From positions 1-64,000 of the forward strand of contig CAITNF010000016.1 of NCBI GenBank assembly GCA_903893745.1: a stretch of 64,000 bases of DNA, written 5' to 3'. Below the pieces are notes generated by a model that saw nothing but the letters and a program-made list of their open reading frames with translations, searched no databases and was not told where the DNA came from. This document shows positions 43,217 through 51,551 of this stretch, one piece after another; the stretch's first letter is position 1; the number at the start of each line of letters is the position of its first letter. Origin of the DNA: an uncultured Actinomycetes bacterium. GTDB taxonomy: Bacteria; Actinomycetota; Acidimicrobiia; Acidimicrobiales; RAAP-2. A program made the position numbers and the translations under genes.

Positions 43217-44857
43217 ATGACCTCTTCCGCGGCGCTGTCCGCCGCCGACCTGCGGGCAGTAATTGCCACTTACGGCGAGCTTTTACGCGCGCACAAAGAG
43301 GTCATCAATCGCTTGAACGTCTACCCGGTGCCGGATGGTGACACGGGGACGAATATGACCTTGACCATTGAATCGGTCATGGAAGAACTCAACGCCCTCG
43401 ACGAGTCGCCAACCATGAGCGAAGTCTGTCGGGCGATTGGTCACGGCTCACTGATGGGTGCTCGAGGAAATTCTGGCGTCATCTTGTCCCAGTTGCTGCG
43501 CGGGATGGTTGAGCGATTTCGTGACGGAACTGAGATCGACGCAGCCCTGGTCGCCGACGCGCTGCACCACGCGGACGTACTCGCGCGACAAGCAGTGGTG
43601 CGCCCCATCGAAGGAACGATTCTTTCGGTCGCGCGCGCCGCGGCGCAAGGAGCCGCTCTTGATACGTCAAGTTTGGAAGCCTCCGTGCGCGCGGCGCGGG
43701 AAACGGCTCGCGTAGCGCTGGCGCACACGCCCGAGCAGCTGGCGGTACTGGCTCAGGCCGGCGTGGTCGATTCGGGCGGCACGGGTCTGGTGCTGTTGCT
43801 CGACGCACTGTGTTACGTGGTCGCGGGCGATGCGTTACCCGAGGCGCCGCCACTGGATTCGATTGTGGTGAACTTTCACGAGTCCGCCCCCCAACACGGT
43901 GAAGGGGACATTGGCGATCTGCGCTACGAAGTGATGTACCTACTCGACGCGGCGGACGAAAAGATGGCCGCCTTTCGCGAAGTATGGGCCGGCATTGGTG
44001 ACTCGATTGTGATCGTGGGTGGCGAAGGTCTCTACAACTGTCATATTCACACCGACGAGGTAGGGCCAGCTATTGAGGCCGGTATTGATGCTGGCCGTCC
44101 TCGTGATATTCGAGTGACCGATCTAAACGAACAGGTCATTGAAGAGCGTTGGGTCCGAGAAGGTTGGGCCGTGCAACCCGATGAAGAGGTAACGCCACCA
44201 CCACCGACTGCCGTCGTCGCGGTGGTCGTCGGCGACGGCGTGGGGCGCATCTTTCGCTCGCTCGGGGTACGGGTTCTCGTAAAGGGCGGTCAATCGATGA
44301 ATCCTTCAACCGCCGATCTGGTGGCCGCCGTGCGCGCCACCGGTTCGTCGCAAGTAGTGATACTGCCCAACAACAAGAACATCCGGCCGGTGGCCGAACA
44401 GGTCGCGGGCCTCGTCGACGAAGTGGTCACGGTAGTGGGTACGGACTCGATTGTGGAGGGCTTCGCGGCGCTACTGGCCTACGACCCCGACGCCTCGGCC
44501 GAGCAGAATTTTGCGGCGATGCGTGACTCGGCGGCGCACGTTGTGGCGGGAGAAGTGACTCAGGCGGTTCGTGACACCACCACCGACGCGGGCGAGGTGC
44601 ACGTGGGCGACTGGATTGGTCTTGGGGCTCACGGGGTACTTTCAATTGCCGGTTCCATTGCGGCGGCGAGTAACGAACTATTGAGCGCGCTGGTTACGAC
44701 CGATCATGAATTAATCACCATCATTGAGGGCGACGGCGCAACGCCCGCGAATACTCGCCGCATCACCGAATTCCTCGGCGAAATGTTTCCCTCGTTAGCG
44801 CTCGAAGTCCATCACGGCGGACAGCCGCTCTATCCCTACTTCTTCGGCATCGAGTGA
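43217..44857 (+). CDS. FakA/YloV-like DAK2-domain kinase
   Basis: A 546-residue protein of the FakA family, which phosphorylates fatty acids held by a FakB partner before membrane lipid synthesis. The N-terminal DhaL-like domain has the nucleotide/metal motif NVYPVPDGDTGTNM, then GSLMGARGNSGVILSQ and AGVVDSGGTGLVLLL. The C-terminal half contains the conserved GEGLYNCHIHTDE-like segment (EGLYNCHIHTDEVGPAIE) and ends PYFFGIE. An ATG at 43193 is in frame, but 43217 follows a TAGCAT box and gives a normal N-terminus. No FakB gene is in the window. The recG neighbour matches the yloV-recG order of Bacillus. Confidence 0.88.
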   Translation: MTSSAALSAADLRAVIATYGELLRAHKEVINRLNVYPVPDGDTGTNMTLTIESVMEELNALDESPTMSEVCRAIGHGSLMGARGNSGVILSQLLRGMVERFRDGTEIDAALVADALHHADVLARQAVVRPIEGTILSVARAAAQGAALDTSSLEASVRAARETARVALAHTPEQLAVLAQAGVVDSGGTGLVLLLDALCYVVAGDALPEAPPLDSIVVNFHESAPQHGEGDIGDLRYEVMYLLDAADEKMAAFREVWAGIGDSIVIVGGEGLYNCHIHTDEVGPAIEAGIDAGRPRDIRVTDLNEQVIEERWVREGWAVQPDEEVTPPPPTAVVAVVVGDGVGRIFRSLGVRVLVKGGQSMNPSTADLVAAVRATGSSQVVILPNNKNIRPVAEQVAGLVDEVVTVVGTDSIVEGFAALLAYDPDASAEQNFAAMRDSAAHVVAGEVTQAVRDTTTDAGEVHVGDWIGLGAHGVLSIAGSIAAASNELLSALVTTDHELITIIEGDGATPANTRRITEFLGEMFPSLALEVHHGGQPLYPYFFGIE

Positions 44858-47064
44858 GCGAGGCGGCGCCGCGCCGACTTCGCCATTTGGGCGACGTACC
44901 CGTGAGTCAGCTTCGCCACGTCGGCGAAAAGCGAACGGCCGCGTTAGCGACGCTGGGCATTGAAAACGTCTTTGATCTGTTGACGGTCTATCCACGTCGC
45001 TACATTGACCGCACCAAGCAGCTCGATCTCTCGGACCTCGGCGTGGGTGACGAAGCAGCCATCTTCGGCGAAGTTCAAAAAATTTCGTCTCGACGAACGA
45101 AGCAGGGGCGCACAATGGTGAACGCCACGGTGGCCGACGCGACCGGATCGATGAAAGTGGTGTTTTTCAATCAACCGTGGCGCGAGCGACAACTCACGTC
45201 CGGGGTCCAGGCTCTGTTTTTTGGCAAGGTGACCGACTACCGAGGAGAACGTCAGATGACGAACCCCGTGGTCGACGTCATCGTGGGAGCATCGGGCGAA
45301 GAGCGCGACGCGGCCAAAGTGGGTCGGGTGGTCGCGATCTATCCGGCTTCGGGCAAGGCGGGACTTACGAGTTGGGAGTTGGGCGGCTTTATCGAAGAGT
45401 CCCTGCGACGAGCGGGACCGATGCTCGACCCAGTGCCGGCGTGGGTACTCGAAGAGCTGGCTCTCGTCGATCGCACGAGCTCGCTCTGGGGCATACATCT
45501 GCCGGGCGAATTAGAAGACGTCGCCCCGGCGCGACGACGGCTGGCCTTTGACGAGTTGCTTCGTCTCCAACTCCTCTTGGCCCTACGCCGGCGTCGTCTC
45601 GAACGCACCGCGGCGGGCATTGCGCACTCCTTTGACCCAGATGATCTGGACGTCTCGCCCGGGGCCTTGCGCAACCCGGCATCGTCACTCGTGCGTCAGT
45701 TTTTGGGCGGCCATCGCTACCAGTTGACGTCGGCCCAGCGCCGAGTCCTGCACGAGATAGCCATCGATATGTCATCGGTCCTGCCCATGCACCGACTGTT
45801 GCAAGGTGACGTGGGATCGGGCAAGACCTTGGTGGCCGAAACGGCCATGCTCGCGGTAATTGACACCGGACGTCAGGCCGCGATGATGGTGCCAACGGAA
45901 GTACTCGCCGAACAGCACCTCGCGTCACTGCGCCGTGACCTGGAGGGGTTGGGTCGAGCGGATCTGGCAGTGCTCGGAGGTGAGCGACCGCTCTCGGTGC
46001 AACTCTTGACCGGTCGGCTCAAGGTTCGAGAACGTCAAGCGGTGCTCGACGGTTTGGCCAGTGGCGCGGTTGACGTGGTTGTGGGCACGCACGCGCTCTT
46101 GACTGATGACGTGCACTTTCGAGCGCTCGGACTCATCGTGATTGACGAACAACACCGCTTTGGTGTCGAACAGCGCGCCAAACTGCGTGACAAGGGTCGC
46201 GCAATGTCCGATGAGGCCTGTGACCCCGACCTGCTGGTCATGACCGCAACGCCAATACCACGCACCGCCGCCATGGTTCTCTTTGGTGACCTCGATCGTT
46301 CGGTACTTGACGAGCTACCCAGCGGCCGGATACCAATTCAGACCAAGTGGGCCGTCACCGACGATGAAGTGGCCGCCTCGTGGCAGTTAGTGCGCGATGA
46401 GGTGGCGGCCGGTCGACGAGCGTACGTCGTCTGTCCCTTGGTGGAAGGATCCGATCGAGTCGAAGCGGCGAGCGCGGTGAACGAACATCTGCGTCTGATG
46501 GAGAATGAACTACACGGGCTCGCGGTGGGACTGCTGCACGGACAGATGAAGGGCCCAGAAAAAGACTCGGTTATGGAACAGTTTCGTCAAGGCGACCTCG
46601 ACGTGCTCGTGGCCACCACGGTGATCGAGGTGGGTGTGGACGTTCCCGAGGCCAGCGTGATGGTGATTGAGGACGCGTGGCGCTTCGGTTTAGCCCAGCT
46701 GCATCAGTTACGTGGACGGGTGGGTCGCGGCTCGGCGTCGAGTTACTGCGTCGTGCTGGGTGCGGCACCCAACGATGACGCCACGCAACGGCTCGAGGCG
46801 CTGGTCAACCTAACTGACGGTTTTGCCCTCGCGGAGATTGATCTGGACTTACGTGGTGAAGGCACAATCCTGGGCGCGCGCCAGCAGGGCCGTAGCGACC
46901 TGCGACTCGCTTCGTTGCGCAACGACGAAGACCTCTTGCTCGCGGCGCAAAGAATCGCGACAAAAATGGTGGTGGACGGCGACCTCGAGCACGAACCCGA
47001 GATGATTGACGAGCTGCGCCTCTTCGTTGATGACGAAGAGGCGAACTTCTTGTTCAAATCGTGA
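44854..47064 (+). CDS. recG: ATP-dependent DNA helicase RecG
   Basis: A 736-residue helicase that remodels stalled forks and Holliday junctions. The N-terminal wedge/OB domain includes GDVPVSQLRHVGEKR and YPRRYIDRT. The helicase core has GDVGSGKT near 318, the DEQH box in VIDEQHRFGV near 430, TATPIPRTAAM and the later motifs EVGVDVPEASVMVIEDAWRFGLAQLHQLRGRVGRG (given in part). The tail QGRSDLRLASLRNDEDLL is typical. It is coupled to the fakA-like gene through GTGA. Confidence 0.97.
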   Translation: MSEAAPRRLRHLGDVPVSQLRHVGEKRTAALATLGIENVFDLLTVYPRRYIDRTKQLDLSDLGVGDEAAIFGEVQKISSRRTKQGRTMVNATVADATGSMKVVFFNQPWRERQLTSGVQALFFGKVTDYRGERQMTNPVVDVIVGASGEERDAAKVGRVVAIYPASGKAGLTSWELGGFIEESLRRAGPMLDPVPAWVLEELALVDRTSSLWGIHLPGELEDVAPARRRLAFDELLRLQLLLALRRRRLERTAAGIAHSFDPDDLDVSPGALRNPASSLVRQFLGGHRYQLTSAQRRVLHEIAIDMSSVLPMHRLLQGDVGSGKTLVAETAMLAVIDTGRQAAMMVPTEVLAEQHLASLRRDLEGLGRADLAVLGGERPLSVQLLTGRLKVRERQAVLDGLASGAVDVVVGTHALLTDDVHFRALGLIVIDEQHRFGVEQRAKLRDKGRAMSDEACDPDLLVMTATPIPRTAAMVLFGDLDRSVLDELPSGRIPIQTKWAVTDDEVAASWQLVRDEVAAGRRAYVVCPLVEGSDRVEAASAVNEHLRLMENELHGLAVGLLHGQMKGPEKDSVMEQFRQGDLDVLVATTVIEVGVDVPEASVMVIEDAWRFGLAQLHQLRGRVGRGSASSYCVVLGAAPNDDATQRLEALVNLTDGFALAEIDLDLRGEGTILGARQQGRSDLRLASLRNDEDLLLAAQRIATKMVVDGDLEHEPEMIDELRLFVDDEEANFLFKS

Positions 47065-47080
47065 GGGTGGTTTGAGGGCG

Positions 47081-47086
47081 TACTCT
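47081..47086 (+). promoter_or_regulatory. -10 element of rsmD
   Basis: TACTCT lies exactly 6 bases before the GTG at 47093. The spacer TAAGGA would also be a ribosome binding site, though too close to the start, so the leaderless reading is preferred. Confidence 0.45.
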
Positions 47087-47092
47087 TAAGGA

Positions 47093-47620
47093 GTGCGAGT
47101 AATTGGTGGTGCGGCCCGAGGACGACCGTTAAAGGCCAAGTTACCCGCGACGGTGCGTCCGACCACCGACTACGCCCGAGAAGCAATCTTCTCCATGCTC
47201 GAGAGTCGCGGCGGGTTGGTCGACCTGGTGGTCGCCGACCTCTTTTGTGGTTCGGGGGCGATGGGCATTGAGGCTCTGTCACGAGGCGCCGCGCGCGTCT
47301 ACTTCGTGGACAGCGATCCGGCGTGCCTAGCGGCCGCCAAAGCAAATTTCGAATCCGTCAAACTGGCGGGCGAAGCGACCTTCGTGCGCGCTACCTTGCC
47401 GGTCTGGCAGCCGCCGGCTGGTTTAGACCTGGTCCTGGCTGATCCGCCCTACGGACCGCTCGACGTGGCGAGTCTGTTACGTGACGTGGTCGCTGCACGA
47501 GTGGTCATTGAGAACGATCGCCACATGGACGCCCCCGAAGGTTGGGTGGTCAGCAAGACCAAACGCTACGGCACTACGCTCGTAACGATGTTCGAGTCAC
47601 TCGAAGGAGACGCGCAATGA
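47093..47620 (+). CDS. rsmD: 16S rRNA (guanine966-N2)-methyltransferase
   Basis: A 175-residue Rossmann methyltransferase. RVIGGAARGRPL and PTTDYAREAIFSML form the N-terminal RNA-contact region, VADLFCGSGAMGIEALSRGA is the SAM motif and LADPPYG the catalytic NPPY-type motif. The length is slightly short at the C-terminus compared with E. coli but complete in motifs. It overlaps coaD by four bases (ATGA); rsmD-coaD is a widely conserved pair. Confidence 0.95.
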   Translation: MRVIGGAARGRPLKAKLPATVRPTTDYAREAIFSMLESRGGLVDLVVADLFCGSGAMGIEALSRGAARVYFVDSDPACLAAAKANFESVKLAGEATFVRATLPVWQPPAGLDLVLADPPYGPLDVASLLRDVVAARVVIENDRHMDAPEGWVVSKTKRYGTTLVTMFESLEGDAQ

Positions 47621-48105
47621 CAGTCGGTCTCATTCCCGGGTCCTTTGACCCATTTCACAATGGCCACCTCGAGGTTGTTGAGCGCGCGGCACTTATTTTT
47701 GATGAAATCGTGGTGGCGGCTATTCGCAACCCGCAAAAGTCCGAAGCGCTCTTTGACCTGGATGAACGTCGCGAAATGATTGCCGAAAGTTGCGCCCACA
47801 TCGCCAACGTCCGAATTGTTTCAATCGCCACCTTGCTGGTGAACGTTGCGCGTGACGTCCAGGCGACGGCCATTGTCAAGGGACTTCGAGCGGTGTCGGA
47901 CTTCGAAAGTGAACTGCAGATGGCTCAAATGAACCGGTCGTTGTCGGGAGTCGAAACGCTGTTCATTCCCACCAGCTCCACCCACTCGTTCATTGCGTCG
48001 AAGTTGCTGCGCGAGGTAACCCGCTACGGTGGCGACGTGTCCGCTTTTGTACCGGCTCCAGTGATCGCCCGACTTCGTGAGAAGAGTTTTGGAGATGACG
48101 AGTGA
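47617..48105 (+). CDS. coaD: Phosphopantetheine adenylyltransferase
   Basis: A 162-residue enzyme for the fourth step of CoA synthesis, transferring AMP to 4'-phosphopantetheine. The nucleotidyltransferase motif is GSFDPFHNGH, and the family motif ISSTxxR-like region appears as PTSSTHSFIASKLLREV. The adenine-binding KGLRAVSDFESELQMAQMN segment is conserved. The frame is open upstream within rsmD, but the ATG at 47617 gives the correct N-terminus and an ATGA overlap. Together with plsX and acpP downstream it marks a lipid/CoA cluster. Confidence 0.96.
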   Translation: MTVGLIPGSFDPFHNGHLEVVERAALIFDEIVVAAIRNPQKSEALFDLDERREMIAESCAHIANVRIVSIATLLVNVARDVQATAIVKGLRAVSDFESELQMAQMNRSLSGVETLFIPTSSTHSFIASKLLREVTRYGGDVSAFVPAPVIARLREKSFGDDE

Positions 48106-48749
48106 CTTCCTTTGATGGCTACGACGATCCGCGCGAATTTGGCGACCCTGCGGGGCGCCACATGCGACGCGACCTCGAATCTGATCTCCATCTCTTAATT
48201 GAGATGGTCCACAACGCTAAGCAGATGCCCCTATCGAATTCTGCGCTCTTGCCGCGCGAGGAGATTTTGCAACTGCTCGAAGAGGCCCTGCGCAACATGC
48301 CCGATGAGATTCGCGAAGCCCGGTGGGCGCTGCGTGATCGTGAACAGCTCATGGCGGCTGAAGTGCAAAAGGCCCAGCAACTCATGGATCAAGTGCGAGC
48401 GGAAGCTGCGCGCTTGGTCGACCGTACCGAGATCGTTCGCCAGTCGCGCCAGCAGGCCGAGCAGATTATTGCCGACGCCCAGGCCGAAGCTCGACAGTTG
48501 ATCAATCAGTCGGAGGATTTCATCGACGGCAAACTCGGTAACTTCGAAATTGTGCTCGAACGTTTACTTAAGACCACGCGATCGGGTCGTGAGCGGCTGA
48601 GCGCCCAGGGACTACCCGAAAGTTTCATCGAAGCTGAGCCGTTCGACGAGACGAGGTTGGAGCCGGCGGCCCCTCGAGACGACGCGGGAGCTGAATCCGC
48701 GGGCGATTTCTTTCGAGACGGACCGTTTTACGATCAGGACTCCTTCTAA
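48102..48749 (+). CDS. Coiled-coil protein, DivIVA/ATP-synthase-b-like
   Basis: A 215-residue cytoplasmic protein. After a short acidic start, residues about 25-60 are helical (LHLLIEMVHNAKQMP), and 60-165 form a long charged coiled coil with repeated Gln/Glu/Ala heptads (QQLMDQVRAEAARLVD, QQAEQIIADAQAEARQ). The last 50 residues are acidic and disordered. Such genes occur between coaD and yceD in many actinobacteria and are often named as DivIVA-like or ATP synthase F0 subunit B-like; real involvement in ATP synthase is not supported because no membrane anchor is seen. A scaffolding role is inferred. It starts as GTGA on the coaD stop. Confidence 0.8.
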   Translation: MTSFDGYDDPREFGDPAGRHMRRDLESDLHLLIEMVHNAKQMPLSNSALLPREEILQLLEEALRNMPDEIREARWALRDREQLMAAEVQKAQQLMDQVRAEAARLVDRTEIVRQSRQQAEQIIADAQAEARQLINQSEDFIDGKLGNFEIVLERLLKTTRSGRERLSAQGLPESFIEAEPFDETRLEPAAPRDDAGAESAGDFFRDGPFYDQDSF

Positions 48750-48754
48750 CCGCC

Positions 48755-49309
48755 GTGGGCTCGCCGTATTTGGTCCCCGTTGCGCAGTTGCTGCGTGACG
48801 TGCCGGCCACGCTCGACGTTGAGTTCGATGCCCCCTTTGATGAACGCCACGAGTTCGAGCCGCGAGGTCCCGCCGAATCTGACGTGGCGCCCGAGGCGAC
48901 CGTGCACGTGGCGCTCAACCTGCAGAGCTTTATTGGTGGACTGTGGGCGAGGGGACAGATTGAAGCGCCCTGGCACGGCATCTGTCGGCGCTGCTCCATG
49001 CCGGTCCTGGGCCTCGTGCACGTGGAGGTCAGCGAACGATTTGTTGACGAACGGGGTCCGGGTGATGAAGAGACGTACCTCATTGACCACGACGAAATGG
49101 ACCTCGCGCCCCTGATCCACGACGCCGTTTTCTTGGAACTGCCACTGGCGCCACTTTGCCGTGAAGACTGCCAAGGACTCTGCCCCTACTGTGGAATTGA
49201 CCGAAACGACGCGTCGTGTACCTGCGAAGTTCCCACGGATCCGCGCTGGGCTACACTGGACGGACTCCGATTCGCCAACGATGACGTTGACGAATCCAAC
49301 GACGTGTGA
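48755..49309 (+). CDS. yceD: YceD/DUF177 family protein
   Basis: A 184-residue protein of the DUF177 family, found next to rpmF across bacteria and linked to 23S rRNA accumulation. Cysteines in GICRRCSMP and in the C-terminal LCREDCQGLCPYCGIDRN and CTCE segments probably bind zinc. The middle is acidic (ERFVDERGPGDEE, IDHDEMDLAPL). The GTG at 48755 is 5 bases after the coiled-coil gene. It precedes rpmF, the expected neighbour. Confidence 0.9.
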   Translation: MGSPYLVPVAQLLRDVPATLDVEFDAPFDERHEFEPRGPAESDVAPEATVHVALNLQSFIGGLWARGQIEAPWHGICRRCSMPVLGLVHVEVSERFVDERGPGDEETYLIDHDEMDLAPLIHDAVFLELPLAPLCREDCQGLCPYCGIDRNDASCTCEVPTDPRWATLDGLRFANDDVDESNDV

Positions 49310-49342
49310 CGGGCGTGCCCGTTCTGGAGAAAGAGAAGATCG

Positions 49343-49522
49343 ATGGCAGTTCCAAAGCGCAAGACCAGTAAAGCGAAGACGCGTAGCCGCCGAGCGGCGA
49401 ACTGGCGTCTTGCTCTGCCCGCCCGCAGTGTCTGCCCGCAGTGCGCCACCTCGAAGCTGCCCCACGTGGTCTGTCCGAACTGCGGATGGTACAAAGGTCG
49501 CGTCGCCGTAGAGGTCAACTGA
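49343..49522 (+). CDS. rpmF: Ribosomal protein bL32
   Basis: A short 59-residue 50S protein. AVPKRKTSKAKTRSRRA is the diagnostic L32 start, and Cys31, Cys34, Cys44 and Cys47 form the zinc ribbon (CPQC, CPNC), so this is the zinc-binding form. An AGAGAAG purine stretch precedes the ATG. It lies between yceD and plsX, the classic order. The stop TGA is one base before the TTG of plsX. Confidence 0.96.
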   Translation: MAVPKRKTSKAKTRSRRAANWRLALPARSVCPQCATSKLPHVVCPNCGWYKGRVAVEVN

Positions 49523-49523
49523 G

Positions 49524-50510
49524 TTGACGCTCCCCATCGCTCTTGATGCGATGGGCGGTGATTTTGCCCCCGGTGCGATTATCGAGGGCGCCCGACGCGC
49601 CGTCGATGAGCTGGGTATTGACGTCACGCTGGTTGGCGTTCCCGAACTGATGGGAGACCCGCTGGGTCTCAACGTCGTGGCCTGCACCCAAGTGATTGGC
49701 ATGGACGACGATCCAGCTTCGAGCGTGCGCTCAAAGAAAGACTCGTCGCTGGTACGTGCGGCCGAACTGGTGCGTGACGGCCAAGCGAGCGCCATGGTCT
49801 CGGCGGGCAATACGGGCGCCACGATGGCGTCGGCGCTGTTGCGAATGGGCCGTCTACCGGGCGTGATTCGTCCCTGCATTGCGACGCCGATACCAAATCC
49901 TGGTCGTACCCCCACGGTGTTGGTTGACGCGGGAGCGAACGCCGAATGCACCGCGGAGATGTTGGTGCAGTTTGCCCAGATGGCCTCGTCGTTTGTCAGC
50001 GCGCACTACGGCGTGGCTGAGCCGCGCGTGGGCCTGCTCTCGATTGGTGAGGAGTCCTCGAAGGGTTCACCGCTCGTCAAAGAGACGCATCAACTACTGC
50101 GTGAACTCAGCGGGCTTAATTTCGTGGGCAACGTGGAAGGCCGCGACCTCATCCCTTCAACGGTGGACGTGGTGGTGACTGATGGATTCACGGGTAACGT
50201 CGCGCTAAAGACGCTCGAGGGCTCGATGAAGTTCATTTTTTCTGCAGTACTGCAAGCGATTGGAACCAACGACGAGACCAAGGCCGCCGGCGCGGTACTA
50301 CTAGAGCACCTGCTACCTGTTGCCAACCAGCTGTCGCCCGAGAATCAGGGCGGCGCCATGCTGCTCGGTCTGGACGGAATCTGCGTCATTAGCCACGGTT
50401 CGTCCAACGCCACGGCCGCGATGAACGCCCTTCGGGTGGCTCACGAAATGGCCACTGCGAAAGTGGTGGACCGGTTACGAACTACTATTAGACCTGATGA
50501 AAAGGTATAA
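49524..50510 (+). CDS. plsX: Phosphate acyltransferase PlsX
   Basis: A 328-residue peripheral membrane enzyme that converts acyl-ACP to acyl-phosphate for phospholipid synthesis. ALDAMGGDFAP is the diagnostic start, followed by the SAGNTGATMASAL loop, ARVGLLSIGEESSKG-like segment (VGLLSIGEESSKG) and VVVTDGFTGNVALKTLEG. The TTG at 49524 is used because it gives the canonical N-terminus. acpP follows with its own promoter, whose -10 box overlaps this stop. Confidence 0.96.
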   Translation: MTLPIALDAMGGDFAPGAIIEGARRAVDELGIDVTLVGVPELMGDPLGLNVVACTQVIGMDDDPASSVRSKKDSSLVRAAELVRDGQASAMVSAGNTGATMASALLRMGRLPGVIRPCIATPIPNPGRTPTVLVDAGANAECTAEMLVQFAQMASSFVSAHYGVAEPRVGLLSIGEESSKGSPLVKETHQLLRELSGLNFVGNVEGRDLIPSTVDVVVTDGFTGNVALKTLEGSMKFIFSAVLQAIGTNDETKAAGAVLLEHLLPVANQLSPENQGGAMLLGLDGICVISHGSSNATAAMNALRVAHEMATAKVVDRLRTTIRPDEKV

Positions 50511-50511
50511 T
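50506..50511 (+). promoter_or_regulatory. -10 element of acpP
   Basis: A consensus TATAAT overlaps the plsX stop codon. The -35 is not obvious. It would give acpP a leader of about 50 bases ending in AAAGGAG, 5 bases before the ATG. This is the best -10 box in the window and fits a highly expressed gene. Confidence 0.55.
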
Positions 50512-50567
50512 TAAGCACCCCACCACGCGGGCTCGGTATTCTTGTTCAGCAACACAAAGGAGTGGTC

Positions 50568-50855
50568 ATGACCGCTGACGCCGCATCATCCTCACTCGAC
50601 CGAGCCAGCGTGCTCACCTTGGTCCGAGGGCAACTCGCCGAAATCCTTGAAAAGGATCCGAACGACATTGGCGAGGACGTCTCTTTTGAAGACCTCGGTG
50701 CCGATTCGTTAGCCCTGATCGAACTGGTCGAGGCGCTCGAAGAGAGTCTCGCGACGCAGGTGGCTGGTTTTCACATCGATGACGAAGACTTGGAGGGACT
50801 CTTGTCGGTTCGCAATGCCGTCGACTACGTCACCGCCAAGCTCCAGGTGACCTGA
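50568..50855 (+). CDS. acpP: Acyl carrier protein
   Basis: A 95-residue acidic carrier protein. Ser47 in EDLGADSLALIELVE is the phosphopantetheine attachment site (DSL motif). The N-terminus is about 12 residues longer than E. coli ACP. A GTG 6 bases earlier is in frame, but the ATG at 50568 is spaced correctly from AAAGGAG. It carries acyl chains for fatty acid synthesis and for PlsX next door. Confidence 0.94.
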   Translation: MTADAASSSLDRASVLTLVRGQLAEILEKDPNDIGEDVSFEDLGADSLALIELVEALEESLATQVAGFHIDDEDLEGLLSVRNAVDYVTAKLQVT

Positions 50856-50861
50856 GCCCAT

Positions 50862-51551
50862 TTGAGTTTGCTGCTTGCACCCTTGGCGCAGTTGGCAGAA
50901 CGTGTTGGTCTGCGCCCCGATAGTGAAATGCTGAGCGTCGCGATGACCCACTCGAGTTTCGCCGCCGAACACCACTGCACGTCCAATGAGCGTCTTGAGT
51001 TTCTGGGCGATGCCGTCGTTGATTTGGCGGTCGCCGACTTAATTATGACGCAGTACCCTCACCTCGACGAAGGTTCGGGCTCACTGGTTCGTTCGCGAGT
51101 GGTGAATGAAGGTGCGCTCGCTCGGGCCGCCCAACGCCTCGACCTCGCCCAGTACGTGCGAGTCGGACGCGGTGAAGTGAAGTCCAATGGACTGGAGCGG
51201 CCATCACTGCTCGCCGACGCCTTTGAGGCGCTGGTCGCGGCGATCTATCTCGAGTCGGGCTTTGAGTCATCAAAGTCTTTCGTGCACACCATGTTGGCGA
51301 ATGACGTGGAACTAGCCGCTGCTAATCCCGACGACGTCGATCCCAAGACGCGTTTGCGCCAGTGGGCCGAAGCGCAAGGACACGGGACCCCGGTCTACGG
51401 ACTTAGTGAAAGTGGCCCGCAACACGCTCGCGCGTTTGAGGCCACGGTGAGCCTGGAGGGGCGAGTGTTAGCCCACGGTAGCGGTCGATCAAAGAAGCAC
51501 GCCGAGAGTGAAGCCGCAAGGGCCGCTTGGGAGGGTCGCACCAATGCCTGA
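50862..51551 (+). CDS. rnc: Ribonuclease III
   Basis: A 229-residue double-strand-specific endoribonuclease for rRNA and mRNA processing. The signature NERLEFLGDAVVDLAVAD carries the metal-binding acidic residues, and LLADAFEALVAAIYLESG the second set. The C-terminal dsRNA-binding domain includes GPQHARAFEATV and GRSKKHAESEAARAAWE. The start is TTG at 50862, 6 bases after acpP. acpP-rnc is a conserved order. The end overlaps mutM by 8 bases. Confidence 0.96.
   Translation: MSLLLAPLAQLAERVGLRPDSEMLSVAMTHSSFAAEHHCTSNERLEFLGDAVVDLAVADLIMTQYPHLDEGSGSLVRSRVVNEGALARAAQRLDLAQYVRVGRGEVKSNGLERPSLLADAFEALVAAIYLESGFESSKSFVHTMLANDVELAAANPDDVDPKTRLRQWAEAQGHGTPVYGLSESGPQHARAFEATVSLEGRVLAHGSGRSKKHAESEAARAAWEGRTNA

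Noticed and set aside
48746-49951. 401-codon minus-strand frame opposite yceD, rpmF and plsX
   Set aside because: It lies opposite three well-identified genes and its translation has no family pattern.
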